Source: Spirochaetales bacterium
Lineage (GTDB): Bacteria > Spirochaetota > Spirochaetia > Sphaerochaetales > Sphaerochaetaceae
Assembly: GCA_028723145.1 (NCBI GenBank)
Contig: JAQYFM010000143.1
Coordinates: 1-25,969 of the forward strand
Direction: 5' to 3'
DNA length: 25,969 nucleotides
Shown here: positions 6,960-15,361 of the stretch, in pieces
How positions within the stretch are numbered: position 1 is the first letter of the stretch
How the letters are laid out: each line of letters begins with the position of its first letter
Translations under genes and position numbers: made by a program
Notes under the pieces: model-generated
What the model saw: the letters and a program-made list of their open reading frames with translations, nothing else
Databases searched by the model: none
Told to the model about the DNA's origin: nothing

Positions 6960-7943
6960 CTAGTTTATTTTCTTAACTTTTACACTTCCAGAAACACTAA
7001 AAACTGGAGTAGAAGGAATATCCGCAATTACCGTTGTCTTAACAGCACTAAATTGAGGCATATTAGGTATTCTCTCTAAAAGTGTTAGCTTACTATTAAC
7101 ACTTGGCTCTGCAGGACGATAGAACGACTTGATATAGAGTAATAACTCTTTTGCAAGCTGGTCTGTAAGAGCTGTATACTCTTCCTCTGTTAAGGATACT
7201 GCATACTTTAATGTAATAGTATCTTGTGTTGTTCTGTATGTGAATTTTGATCTAATTTCAGGGTTAGTCACTTCAAGATTTGCAAGGAAAGAGGTTATTT
7301 GACTTCTCTTTAAGTTTTGAGGAAGTGTAATAGTAATCTTTTGAGTATCTGCTGTCAAAGTCGCCTTGAAATCCTTAAATGCAATTTCCTTAGTATAAAG
7401 CTCTGCTGTTCTGAGTTCATACATCAATGGATTATATGATGCTTTCATAATATCAACAATTGTATATGGTGCTACTTCACCCTTGGAATCACGAAGAGCA
7501 TCATAAAGAATAATTGATTTATCTGAAAGGTTTGCAATTGTATCCTCTTCATTTGTATATACAATGTGGGCAACTGCATTTTTTGATAATTCATATTTTG
7601 CAGTTGTAGTATATACATTTACATCCTTATCAAAGCATTCAATCATTATTGAACCATCGAGAAGGTATAACTCAGGATTATCTGTACCAACAAGAGCAAT
7701 TAATGAATTAGGATATACAATCATTTCCGCAAAGTTTGCTGAAAAAGTAGCTTCCCATTCTCCTGTTTGGATAATATAGCCACTTTGAGTCATCTCTGTA
7801 AGTGCATCTACTTTATTCCCTCTAGGGCCATATAGATTGAGTGCATCATAATCTCCTGCACTGAAAAACATTGAATGCGCTGCAAACAATGAGAATGACA
7901 TTGATAATACTATCAGGGCAAGTGAAAGTCTTTTGAATCTCAT
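6960..7943 (-). CDS. Secreted FecR-domain-like protein
   Basis: 327 residues from the ATG at 7943, chosen because GGAG lies about 8 nt upstream; an in-frame GTG at 7979 has no ribosome binding site. The N-terminus is a Sec signal peptide (MRFKR, hydrophobic core, cleavage probably near FAA-HS). Residues about 45-130 (SGYIIQTGEWEATF, IVYPNSLIALVG, LYLLDGSIMIE) follow the pattern of a FecR-type beta domain: a threshold Gly-x-Ile-x-Thr-Gly followed by repeated short strands. This domain in spirochaetes is usually in periplasmic or surface proteins of unknown role, not in classic FecR sensors, and no sigma/FecI gene is adjacent. The rest of the protein is unrecognised. Monocistronic, with a terminator at 6933. 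Confidence 0.65.
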   Translation of the reverse strand: MRFKRLSLALIVLSMSFSLFAAHSMFFSAGDYDALNLYGPRGNKVDALTEMTQSGYIIQTGEWEATFSANFAEMIVYPNSLIALVGTDNPELYLLDGSIMIECFDKDVNVYTTTAKYELSKNAVAHIVYTNEEDTIANLSDKSIILYDALRDSKGEVAPYTIVDIMKASYNPLMYELRTAELYTKEIAFKDFKATLTADTQKITITLPQNLKRSQITSFLANLEVTNPEIRSKFTYRTTQDTITLKYAVSLTEEEYTALTDQLAKELLLYIKSFYRPAEPSVNSKLTLLERIPNMPQFSAVKTTVIADIPSTPVFSVSGSVKVKKIN

Positions 7944-7987
7944 AAGATATCTCCAATTTACCTTTTTAAATCTTAACACAGGTAAGC

Positions 7988-7993
7988 ATTATA
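7988..7993 (-). promoter_or_regulatory. Possible -10 box for the FecR-like gene
   Basis: A perfect TATAAT on the minus strand between the TtcA-like gene and the FecR-like gene, about 45 nt before the start at 7943. The -35 region (TTTATA) is poor. Confidence 0.35.
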
Positions 7994-8009
7994 AAAAAGA
8001 GGCTTAATT

Positions 8010-8771
8010 TTATAAATGAATATTAAAATTGTGCGCATTATAAATATGTTCTCTTGTAAGTTTATCAATATGTGTTAATTCCTTAATTATTGGTTTTAAC
8101 TTTGACCTAATATTTGTTTGGTCATATGGACATACTGGCTTTATCACAGGAAGATCATAGTTTTCAGCAATACGCTTTGTAACTGATTCATGTATTTCAA
8201 TTAAAGGTCTAATAATGTGTAGTTTTCCATCAAAGAATTCTTGAACAGGGAGCATGGTTGAGAAGTTTGCTCTAAAACATAAATTCATCATGGTTGTCTC
8301 TACTAAATCATCAAGATGATGTCCCATTGCAATTAACTTAACATCGTTTTGTGCCGCATACTCAAAAAGAATTCTTCTTCTATTTCTTGAACAGAGATAA
8401 CAGTTGAAATCACCATTAAATGAAGATGGAAATTGGTTTTCATCAACAATTTTAAAATCAATTGAAAGAGCTTCAAAGTAAGACCTAAGCATTTGCTTAT
8501 GCTCATCATCAATTGGATGCTCAATCCAGTTAATCATTAAAGCTTTTAACTTATACTTTACCGGAAGCCATTTTAATCTCAACGATAGAGCAAGAGCAAG
8601 TGCAAGAGAATCCTTACCTCCAGAGACAGCAAGTAAAACCTCATCGCCTTCCTTAATCATGTTATATCTATTAATTGCTTTTCCAGCACCCTTAACAAAT
8701 CTCATTACCCATGGTGGAATATCACCATTAACAAGTTCAAGATATGATTTCTTTTCAATATTTTCTTCCAT
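8010..8771 (-). CDS. TtcA-like PP-loop tRNA thiolation protein
   Basis: 253 residues of the TtcA/TilS N-type ATP pyrophosphatase group. The PP-loop SGGKDS is at residues 50-55; MGHHLDD follows the adenylation site; a CxxC pair (CYLC, about residue 124) and a later Cys in CPYDQ form the three-cysteine set that binds an iron-sulphur cluster in TtcA. TtcA makes 2-thiocytidine at position 32 of some tRNAs. The ATG at 8771 has AAGGAG 7 nt upstream, and the gene overlaps the end of the HD gene by 17 nt, so the two form an operon. Fairly confident of the family; the exact tRNA position is inferred. Confidence 0.8.
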   Translation of the reverse strand: MEENIEKKSYLELVNGDIPPWVMRFVKGAGKAINRYNMIKEGDEVLLAVSGGKDSLALALALSLRLKWLPVKYKLKALMINWIEHPIDDEHKQMLRSYFEALSIDFKIVDENQFPSSFNGDFNCYLCSRNRRRILFEYAAQNDVKLIAMGHHLDDLVETTMMNLCFRANFSTMLPVQEFFDGKLHIIRPLIEIHESVTKRIAENYDLPVIKPVCPYDQTNIRSKLKPIIKELTHIDKLTREHIYNAHNFNIHL

Positions 8772-10017
8772 CGATTATCTCCTTAACAATTTTCCTTGAA
8801 ACAAAGTTTGGAGCATATATTGCTACATATCTTAATGAGGATGCAAATTGTTTTTCAACATCCTTAGTAAACAGCTTTGTAACTTCTTGGAATTTCTCTA
8901 CAGAACCATCTTTATTTAAAATATTTACATCAGCTTCAAATGAGATTGGCTCAGGGATATCAATTATTACTTGATATGGTTTTAAATTTGGATAATAAGC
9001 TAATAGAGCTTTATAAATTCTATCCTCTGTTTCAAAGCGAGTATAAATATCACTTGCTTCTGCTTTTATTATATCATCAAAGATCCATTCCTTTTCCCAT
9101 ACTCGAGAAAGTAACATACTATTTCTTACATCGGTAATTAGTGATAGGGGAGCATAAGATGAATAAATTTCTGGAATTCGATCAAAATCGTAGTCATCAA
9201 TGAAATATAAATCATTGACACTTAAAATATTATCTCGAATTGCTGATAGAAGGGCTTTCTTAATCATACACGTTGCACTTCTAACATCATTATGCCAATA
9301 GATGTTCTTATACATTAAATACTTTGAAAATAAAATGTGTTCGATACATTGATAAGCACCTCTTTCAATTGCTATTCGGTTATTAACAATGTGAAGTTTT
9401 GATATTACAAAGCCGTTATTTTGGTTTCCATATGGGACTCCACAAAAGAATGCATCACGATTAAGGTAATCGAGTTTATCTGGGTCCAATGCACCTGAGA
9501 GAATGTGACGATATAATTCAATTTCACCAGTAGCTTTTTGTTTATCATCAATTATTGCAATTACATCATTAATCTCTGCTCCTGCTGCTACTATTGCTTT
9601 GTTTAATTCTTTATCTTCTCTTATTATGTCTCCAGCAAGTTCTTCATGTTCTCTAATAGAAAGTTCCTTTAGTGAGTGAGCATATGGAAAGTGTCCAATA
9701 TCATGTAAGAGGCATGCTATAAGAAAGCTTCTCATACCTTTGATAGTAAAGTTTGGAGAGCTATTTTCTAGTACAGCTAATAATATTTGTCTTCCTGTAT
9801 AATACACACCAAGACTATGACAAAGTCTAGTATGAACTGCTCCTGGATAAACTAAAAAGGTTGGTCCATTTTGCTTTATTCTATCTAGCTTTCTAAATCG
9901 AGCTGTTTGGGTAATTCTTTTAATTGGCGCATCCATTAGAATATCATTTCCAAGTGGATCACGATATGATAACACAAAGCCTTCTGTAAGGCTGAGAATT
10001 AATTCTTTTTTGTTCAC
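8755..10017 (-). CDS. HD-domain phosphohydrolase (dNTPase/SAMHD1-like)
   Basis: 420 residues. The N-terminal segment RDPLGNDI and RFRKLDRIKQNG matches the typical opening of this family. The HD metal site is complete: HTRLCHSLGV (His), LLHDIGHFPYAH (His-Asp), and a later Asp in LDPDKLDYLNRDA. Relatives hydrolyse deoxynucleoside triphosphates or other nucleotides. The start is GTG at 10017; no in-frame ATG fits the conserved N-terminus. There is no Shine-Dalgarno sequence. TAAATT lies 7 nt before the GTG, with TTGTCA 16 nt further up, so the mRNA may begin at the start codon. It leads an operon with the TtcA-like gene. Substrate unknown. Confidence 0.8.
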   Translation of the reverse strand: MNKKELILSLTEGFVLSYRDPLGNDILMDAPIKRITQTARFRKLDRIKQNGPTFLVYPGAVHTRLCHSLGVYYTGRQILLAVLENSSPNFTIKGMRSFLIACLLHDIGHFPYAHSLKELSIREHEELAGDIIREDKELNKAIVAAGAEINDVIAIIDDKQKATGEIELYRHILSGALDPDKLDYLNRDAFFCGVPYGNQNNGFVISKLHIVNNRIAIERGAYQCIEHILFSKYLMYKNIYWHNDVRSATCMIKKALLSAIRDNILSVNDLYFIDDYDFDRIPEIYSSYAPLSLITDVRNSMLLSRVWEKEWIFDDIIKAEASDIYTRFETEDRIYKALLAYYPNLKPYQVIIDIPEPISFEADVNILNKDGSVEKFQEVTKLFTKDVEKQFASSLRYVAIYAPNFVSRKIVKEIIDGRKY

Positions 10018-10024
10018 ACGAGAT

Positions 10025-10052
10025 AATTTACCATAAAATGTATCTTTGACAA
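10025..10052 (-). promoter_or_regulatory. Promoter of the HD-phosphohydrolase operon (apparently leaderless)
   Basis: Minus-strand TTGTCA (plus 10047-10052), 16-nt spacer, TAAATT (plus 10025-10030), then 7 nt to the GTG at 10017. Its -35 box overlaps that of the divergent promoter at 10046-10073 within TTTGACAAA. Confidence 0.55.
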
Positions 10053-10073
10053 AAGCAAAAAATAATAAATAAT
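10046..10073 (+). promoter_or_regulatory. Promoter of the 10080 gene (apparently leaderless)
   Basis: A perfect TTGACA (10046-10051), 16-nt spacer and AATAAT (10068-10073), followed by 6 nt and then the ATG at 10080. Transcription would start at or next to the A of the start codon. There is no Shine-Dalgarno sequence in this region. Confidence 0.55.
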
Positions 10074-10079
10074 AAAAAT

Positions 10080-10448
10080 ATGAAAAAACTAATTTTAGTT
10101 CTTATAATCCTTATGATTATTATTTTGCCAGCTTTTTCTACATATGCACGTGATAAAGATATTGGTATTTTAACAGATATAATTAAGGATTCTAATGAAA
10201 GTAAAGTTTTAGATTTTTTCTTTTCGGAGTTTTCGCTATCATCACTTGAAAGTCATGTTAAAGCAGAGTATCAAAAGAGCTTCTCAAATCAATATGGCTC
10301 AAGTCTTGCTTCTGTTTTACCATTAAATGAAGCTTTAGTGAGTATTGGTGATGGAGTGTTACATATTAAGGATAGAACTAAGAATGTTATCTTTGATGTA
10401 TTTTATGATGATGAAGGGGTAATAACTTCTTTAAGTATAAGAAGATAA
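10080..10448 (+). CDS. Small exported protein, unknown function
   Basis: 122 residues with a clear Sec signal: MKKL, a very hydrophobic stretch to about residue 18, and a probable cleavage site after AFS or TYA. The mature part (about 100 residues) shows no known motif; its C-terminal half (VLHIKDRTKNVIFDVFYDDEG) looks like paired beta strands. The start follows its promoter with essentially no leader and no ribosome binding site. It is monocistronic, ending in a shared hairpin at 10456. I do not recognise the family; the signal peptide and clean promoter/terminator make it a likely real gene. Confidence 0.65.
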   Translation: MKKLILVLIILMIIILPAFSTYARDKDIGILTDIIKDSNESKVLDFFFSEFSLSSLESHVKAEYQKSFSNQYGSSLASVLPLNEALVSIGDGVLHIKDRTKNVIFDVFYDDEGVITSLSIRR

Positions 10449-10455
10449 AAAGATA

Positions 10456-10473
10456 GGGCGAATAATCGCCCTA
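10456..10473. terminator. Bidirectional terminator between the 10080 gene and pepF
   Basis: AGGGCGA (10456-10462) pairs perfectly with TCGCCCT (10467-10473) around an ATAA loop. The minus strand follows it with ATCTTTTTAT, a good T-tract for pepF; the plus-strand tail is weaker. Confidence 0.75.
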
Positions 10474-10477
10474 ATCA

Positions 10478-12247
10478 TTAAATAAGCTTTTCAAATTCAT
10501 CAAGTAGAGCTTCAAAGTGTTTTATAGCTTTTTGAACACTTTCCTTTTTAGCCATATCAACACCACCTAATTTAAGAGATTCTATTGGGTATTTTGAACC
10601 ACCACTTTTTAAGAAGGATAGGTAATCAGTTCTTTCTTTTTCACCACCATTTAATACTCTATTACAGAGTGCAATTGCGGCACTTATTCCTGTTGAATAT
10701 TTATAAACATAGAAAGCTGTATAGAAGTGTGGAATTCTTAAACACTCAACATCGGAAAAACTCTCAAATTCCATTATAGGACCAAAATAACTTTCAAGTA
10801 GAGTTCTATAAGTTTTACGCATTACCTCTACTGTTGCAACTTCTCCTCTTTCAACTGCTTCATGAATTAATAACTCATATTCAGCAAACATTGTTTGCCT
10901 AAATAGAGTTGCAACAATTGATGAAAGTTCATGTGAGATTAAATAAGCCTTCATTTTTTCATCACTTGTATTGCTAATTAAATATCTTGAAAGAAGTTGT
11001 TCATTAAAGGTTGATGCAACTTCTGCTTCAAAAATAGTATAATTGTAGTGCATATATGGATTGGAAGTAGCACTGTAGTATGAGTGCATTGAATGGCCAC
11101 CTTCATGGATCAATGTAAAGACAGAATCTAATACATCATCTTTATAGTTGGTTAAGATATATGGTTTACCTGTATAGCAACCTGCAGAGAAGGCACCACT
11201 ACGCTTTCCTTCGTTTTCATATCTATCAACCCAGCGTTCTGTTGTAAGACCTTTAACTAATACTTCTTGATATTCCTTTCCAAGTGGGGCTACTGCTTCT
11301 TTAATTATATTTACAGCTTCATCATAGGTATAGTTACACTTGATATCTTTTACTAATGGTAAATAAACATCATAGTGCTTAAGTTTTTCTTTATTTTGTA
11401 CCTTAGCCATTAAGCTGTAGTAGCGGTGTAGGGCAGGAAAGCCTTCATGAACTGCATTAATAAGATTTCTATAAACTTCTTCACTTACATTATCGGCAAA
11501 TAGAGATGCTTCTAGTGATGATTTATATCCTCGAGCTTGGGATTGAAAGATATCTTGATTTATAGATCCTTCATAAAGACGAGCAATTACATGCTGATTT
11601 TTCTCAAAGGTTTGATGTAGTTTAAAGTATGCATCCTTCCTAATGTTTTCATCTTCACTTCTAATGAAACTCATGTAACTTGATTGAGTTAGCTTTTCAT
11701 TATTTACTAGGCCAAAATCTAAGTCTACATCCACTAAGTCATGAAAGGCTCTACTTGGAGCTTCAGCTGCTTGAGCGTTTAAGGAAAGAATTCTTTCTTC
11801 ATTTTTAGTTAATGTATGAGGCTTAAAACGAATTACTTTTTCAATAAATATTCTATATTCCTCGAATCTATCTTCACTAAGCATTTCTTTTAATTTCTTT
11901 TCATCGATAGCTAAGATTTCAGGTTCAAAAAAAGATAATTCTTCAGATACCTTTGCACTTAGATATGATGCTTTTCCAGCACATTCGCTATAAGTGCTAT
12001 TGCTAGCATCACTTTCGAAGAGTAGAAATGCATAGCTTGAGATACATTCTGTTTCTTTTAATACATCTTTAATTTCTTCTAGTGCACAATAAAGTACGTC
12101 ACTTGATTCACCTAATCTAGTGTTGTAAGAAGAAAGATGAGAAACCTTATTAATTAATAAATCATAGCGAGCTTTAAAATCCTCAATATCTTTACATAGA
12201 GATGATAAATCCCAAGTATTTTCACTCTTTTGTTCACATCTTTTCAT
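10478..12247 (-). CDS. pepF: Oligoendopeptidase F (M3 metallopeptidase)
   Basis: 589 residues, the usual length for PepF. The zinc site is HEGGH in TLIHEGGHSMHSYYS (about residue 380), with the third ligand Glu in FEAEVASTFNE. The N-terminal WDLSSL and the C-terminal HFYTAFYVYKYSTG segments are typical. It cleaves short peptides in the cytoplasm. The ATG at 12247 overlaps the rdgB stop (ATGA) and has AAGGAAG about 8 nt upstream inside rdgB, so translation is coupled. It is last in an operon with rdgB and the alpha/beta hydrolase and ends in the hairpin at 10456. Confidence 0.93.
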   Translation of the reverse strand: MKRCEQKSENTWDLSSLCKDIEDFKARYDLLINKVSHLSSYNTRLGESSDVLYCALEEIKDVLKETECISSYAFLLFESDASNSTYSECAGKASYLSAKVSEELSFFEPEILAIDEKKLKEMLSEDRFEEYRIFIEKVIRFKPHTLTKNEERILSLNAQAAEAPSRAFHDLVDVDLDFGLVNNEKLTQSSYMSFIRSEDENIRKDAYFKLHQTFEKNQHVIARLYEGSINQDIFQSQARGYKSSLEASLFADNVSEEVYRNLINAVHEGFPALHRYYSLMAKVQNKEKLKHYDVYLPLVKDIKCNYTYDEAVNIIKEAVAPLGKEYQEVLVKGLTTERWVDRYENEGKRSGAFSAGCYTGKPYILTNYKDDVLDSVFTLIHEGGHSMHSYYSATSNPYMHYNYTIFEAEVASTFNEQLLSRYLISNTSDEKMKAYLISHELSSIVATLFRQTMFAEYELLIHEAVERGEVATVEVMRKTYRTLLESYFGPIMEFESFSDVECLRIPHFYTAFYVYKYSTGISAAIALCNRVLNGGEKERTDYLSFLKSGGSKYPIESLKLGGVDMAKKESVQKAIKHFEALLDEFEKLI

Positions 12248-12852
12248 TTTAAATCTTCCTTTAGTGCTTTAATTAATAGTGCCATCTTCCTAGCAGCTCT
12301 TCCTCTATGAGAATAGCTATCCTTCTCTCTATCAGATAATTCAGCAGCGCTTTTATTTGTATTTTCCACTAAAAACAATGGATCATACCCAAAGCCATGT
12401 TCACCTCTAACACTATCTGAAATAAATCCTTCAACAGCTTCTTCTATAATGTAAATTTGTTCATTTGAAAGCATTAATACAAGAGCACAAACAAAGCGAG
12501 CACTTCGATTTGTTTTACCCTTCATTTCATCAAGAAGTTTAGCATTCTTTTCAATTTGCAATAGCTTTTTACCGTTTTCATCTCCATATCGACTTGTATG
12601 TATACCTGGCCTTCCATCTAGAGCATCAACTACAAGACCTGAGTCATCTGCGATAACTGGAGCCTTTACCTTACTATATAAATCTTTTGCCTTTATCAGA
12701 GCATTTTCAATAAAACTATTTCCATCTTCAACTGGATCAAAAGAAATAGATTCTTCCTTTGGAAGGGTAAGAACTACTCCATCAAGAAGTCTCATCATTT
12801 CTTGCTTTTTGTGTTCATTTGAGGAGGCAAAATAAATCTTTAAATCGTGCAT
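12244..12852 (-). CDS. rdgB: RdgB/HAM1 family non-canonical purine NTP pyrophosphatase
   Basis: 202 residues, full length for the family. Motifs seen: FASSNEHKKQEM at the N-terminus (substrate loop, Ser-x-Asn-x-x-Lys type), VIADDSGLVVDAL with GRPGIHTSRYG, GFGYDPLF, and SHRGRA near the C-terminus. The enzyme removes ITP, dITP and XTP from the nucleotide pool. The start at 12852 overlaps the hydrolase gene by 13 nt and has AAGGA 6 nt upstream. The middle gene of a three-gene operon. Confidence 0.95.
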   Translation of the reverse strand: MHDLKIYFASSNEHKKQEMMRLLDGVVLTLPKEESISFDPVEDGNSFIENALIKAKDLYSKVKAPVIADDSGLVVDALDGRPGIHTSRYGDENGKKLLQIEKNAKLLDEMKGKTNRSARFVCALVLMLSNEQIYIIEEAVEGFISDSVRGEHGFGYDPLFLVENTNKSAAELSDREKDSYSHRGRAARKMALLIKALKEDLK

Positions 12853-14135
12853 AAAAATTCCTTTATTTCTATTAATACATTTTCATTAACTGTTTCATCA
12901 ATGATTCCATATTCACTTACATCTCCAGTCTGTGAGTATTGAAGAATATGATTAACACCCTCTGGATATGCTGTTTTATACTCTATTTTGGACATTTTTA
13001 AAGCTTCTTCAAGTCGGTCTTTATTTATTTCTAAACTAACTTGCTTATCATTTGTTCCAATTAAAGCTAAGCATGGGCACTTTATGTTAGAAATATATTC
13101 TTTTGGATCTAAAGCTAGAAAAGCTCTATACCATGGGTGTGATAAACTTGAAAGTGTAATTGAACTAGTTGAAGGATTAACCATATTTAAATATTCTAGT
13201 GCTTTTTCATCTTCACACTTGATTATTGCATCGTAGGCTAAATCCAAAATTGAAATAATAGTATTTACCACATCATCATTTAATCCTAAGGCTTTATATG
13301 CAGTTTTATTTTGATCTGCTAAAATAGTTTTACCTTCTACTGCAGGCGGTGCAAGCAGAATTGTAGCTTTGATGTTATCAAGTTTCGAAGAGACAATAGC
13401 TGCAATTATAGCTCCTTCAGAATGTCCCATTAATATTACTTCATAGCCCAAAGAGGATACATAATTAACTTCTTCAATAACATCATCAGCTAGGTCGTAA
13501 GTTGTAAAATCATATTTTGTTGTTGTACTTTTTCCAACACCTCTATCATCGAAGCGTAGAGTAGGGTAGCCAAGAGTAATTAGGTAATCTGAAAGCACTT
13601 GGAAAGGTTTATGGTTTGCAATATAGCTATCTCTATCTTGTGAGCCAGAACCTGAAATAAATATAATAAGTGAGTTCTTTTCATTTTCTATTGGCTTTGT
13701 AAGGGTTCCTGATAGGATTGAATTATCACGAAGTGTTAATTCAACTTCCTCTTCAATTCTCTCTGGTCTTACTTTTTCCTGAGCTCTTGAATAGTATTCT
13801 TCTTTATTTCTTGAAACTGTTTTAAAATCTAATTCCTCTTGATATCCACGTTGGTTAAATACTGCTTTTCCTGGAAGCTTCCCTTGAATAGTGAGCGCTA
13901 AACTATTTGATGAAAGCACATCTTTATTTACTTCTAATGGAGTAAAATATAGCGCCTGAGCTGGAACAGATAAAGAATAATTATCATCTTTACCTGCAAT
14001 TTCAATTGAAAAACCAAGTTGAGAATCGGCTCTGTAAACACTTTCTGATAGTCTATCAATTTCTTCCTGCATTCCGTTTGCAAAAAGGGAAATTGCAAGA
14101 CATAACAACATTATTAGAGAAATATTTTTATTCAT
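12840..14135 (-). CDS. Exported alpha/beta hydrolase (serine esterase/peptidase-like)
   Basis: 431 residues with a signal peptide (MNKN, hydrophobic to about residue 18, likely cleavage after LFA). The C-terminal about 290 residues form an alpha/beta hydrolase: FISGSGSQDRDSY (oxyanion loop region), LRFDDRGVGKS, nucleophile elbow GHSEG, acid in LIGTNDKQV, and catalytic His in GVNHILQ. The N-terminal 130 residues look like an extra beta domain with no known motif. Substrate unknown. No Shine-Dalgarno sequence before the ATG; TATTAT lies 7 nt upstream with a poor -35, so a leaderless start is possible. First gene of the operon with rdgB and pepF. Confidence 0.8.
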   Translation of the reverse strand: MNKNISLIMLLCLAISLFANGMQEEIDRLSESVYRADSQLGFSIEIAGKDDNYSLSVPAQALYFTPLEVNKDVLSSNSLALTIQGKLPGKAVFNQRGYQEELDFKTVSRNKEEYYSRAQEKVRPERIEEEVELTLRDNSILSGTLTKPIENEKNSLIIFISGSGSQDRDSYIANHKPFQVLSDYLITLGYPTLRFDDRGVGKSTTTKYDFTTYDLADDVIEEVNYVSSLGYEVILMGHSEGAIIAAIVSSKLDNIKATILLAPPAVEGKTILADQNKTAYKALGLNDDVVNTIISILDLAYDAIIKCEDEKALEYLNMVNPSTSSITLSSLSHPWYRAFLALDPKEYISNIKCPCLALIGTNDKQVSLEINKDRLEEALKMSKIEYKTAYPEGVNHILQYSQTGDVSEYGIIDETVNENVLIEIKEFLCTI

Positions 14136-14183
14136 ACTAAAAATAATACTCGAATTTTATTATTACAGATAGATACGACTCTA

Positions 14184-15197
14184 TTATGTTTCCATTATCT
14201 GTTCTATTTTCTTAAGTAATTCGTCAACTTCTCTTATCCACATTCCAATGCATGTCGTAGAGTTATTAGTTTCCTCTGCTATTACTTTTATAGTGGCACC
14301 TCTATTTGTATTAAACTTTTCTTCTCTGCATCTTTTGATTGAAGAGAGTAGATATGCCTTTTGGGTCTCAAGTTCACTACGTTTTTCTTTTGATAAGCTA
14401 TCATCACAAAGCTCTGAGATAATAATTATATAGCGTTTCCAATAGTTATTTATTTTTAGTTCATATAAATTATTTCTCTTAATAGTGCGTTCTTCATTTA
14501 TTTCGTGCATCTTTATTGATAATTTTGCAATGGTATTAGGGGAAACATTCATTATTTGCGATAATAAATTTATTTCCTTATCTGTTAATACATTGATATT
14601 GTTTAAGATAAAGGCTAAAAACTTTTCCCTATTTTTCTTGGTTTTTAGAAATTCAACTAGAATATCATGTTCTTCATCCCCATTATTTTCATCTAAAGGA
14701 GTAGAGGTAGAAATATCTGCAATGATATTTTCTATAGTTGTGTCTGTATCAATTTCTAAAGGATCTTCATCTATATAACTTTCTGTTAAATACTCTTCTT
14801 CCTCCTCAAAAACATCCATACTGTTTTCAATCTTGATGTAGGTAGTAATAAATTTATTTTCTTTGATTTCTCTTTGATTCTTTAGCCTAACAAATGTACG
14901 TGTTCTTGTTCTTAGTATAATGTGTAAATAGGCAAGATACGGAACATTTGAAGCTATTCGATAAGAGTTAATAATGTGATCTGTTTTATTTAACATTGAT
15001 AGATAAAACTCGGAACATAAATCGCGATCGATATAAAATGAACGGTAAGGAATTAAAAAGAATAAGAGTTCTGTGGTCTTTTTTACATATTCATATTCAA
15101 CATCAAATGGTATGTTATTCCTTTTTTTATCAAACATGATTTTTACGGTATCTTCAAGTTTTTTTATTTCACTTTTACTTAAATAACTACAATTCAT
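14184..15197 (-). CDS. Cryptic sigma-factor-like regulator (hypothetical)
   Basis: 337 residues. Residues about 50-115 (IDRDLCSEFYLSML, SNVPYLAYLHIILRTRTRTF) have the spacing of a sigma-70 region 2: an acidic 'DL.SE.YL' helix, then a helix ending in Arg-rich residues. An acidic linker (about 125-175) follows. Around 200-225 TDKEINLLSQIMNVSP with NTIAKLS resembles a helix-turn-helix, and the C-terminus (GATIKVIAEETNNS, WIREVDELL) is another, like region 4. The ATG at 15197 has GAGGAGT about 6 nt upstream. Poor, AT-rich codon use and an Ile/Asn/Lys-rich protein suggest rapid divergence. The sigma relationship is inference; a non-sigma DNA-binding protein is possible. Confidence 0.6.
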   Translation of the reverse strand: MNCSYLSKSEIKKLEDTVKIMFDKKRNNIPFDVEYEYVKKTTELLFFLIPYRSFYIDRDLCSEFYLSMLNKTDHIINSYRIASNVPYLAYLHIILRTRTRTFVRLKNQREIKENKFITTYIKIENSMDVFEEEEEYLTESYIDEDPLEIDTDTTIENIIADISTSTPLDENNGDEEHDILVEFLKTKKNREKFLAFILNNINVLTDKEINLLSQIMNVSPNTIAKLSIKMHEINEERTIKRNNLYELKINNYWKRYIIIISELCDDSLSKEKRSELETQKAYLLSSIKRCREEKFNTNRGATIKVIAEETNNSTTCIGMWIREVDELLKKIEQIMET

Positions 15198-15218
15198 AAT
15201 GAACTCCTCTTTGATTTA

Positions 15219-15234
15219 TGCATATATAGATGCA
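15219..15234. promoter_or_regulatory. Inverted repeat in the upstream region of the sigma-like gene
   Basis: TGCAT-ATATAG-ATGCA, a perfect 5-bp inverted repeat with 6-nt centre, 22 to 37 nt before the start codon. It could be an operator for autoregulation; no clear promoter boxes are seen. Confidence 0.25.
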
Positions 15235-15304
15235 ATTATCATGCCAAGGTAAAATAATTAATTATGTGAGTTATAAATAAAAAAACAAAGAAATTTTTTG
15301 TATC

Positions 15305-15340
15305 AATGAAAAAACTCAGCTCCATTTTTGAAGCTGAGCT
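15305..15340 (-). terminator. Rho-independent terminator after clpX
   Basis: CTCAGCT (15315-15321) pairs with AGCTGAG (15332-15338); on the minus strand the stem is followed by a run of six Ts. It closes the tig-clpP-clpX transcript. Confidence 0.85.
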
Positions 15341-15361
15341 AAAAATGTGATATAGATATTA

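Noticed and set aside
8940..9137. Small hydrophobic plus-strand frame in the HD gene
   Set aside because: Complement of conserved coding sequence; Leu/Tyr-rich translation is the expected by-product of minus-strand Asp/Ile/Lys codons.
14485..14778. Plus-strand reading frame opposite the sigma-like gene
   Set aside because: Antisense shadow of an AT-rich gene; Ser/Phe/Ile-rich translation with no ribosome binding site. Similar antisense frames (for example 7564-7779, 12988-13236, 16527-16787, 18252-18620, 4098-4388) were rejected for the same reason.
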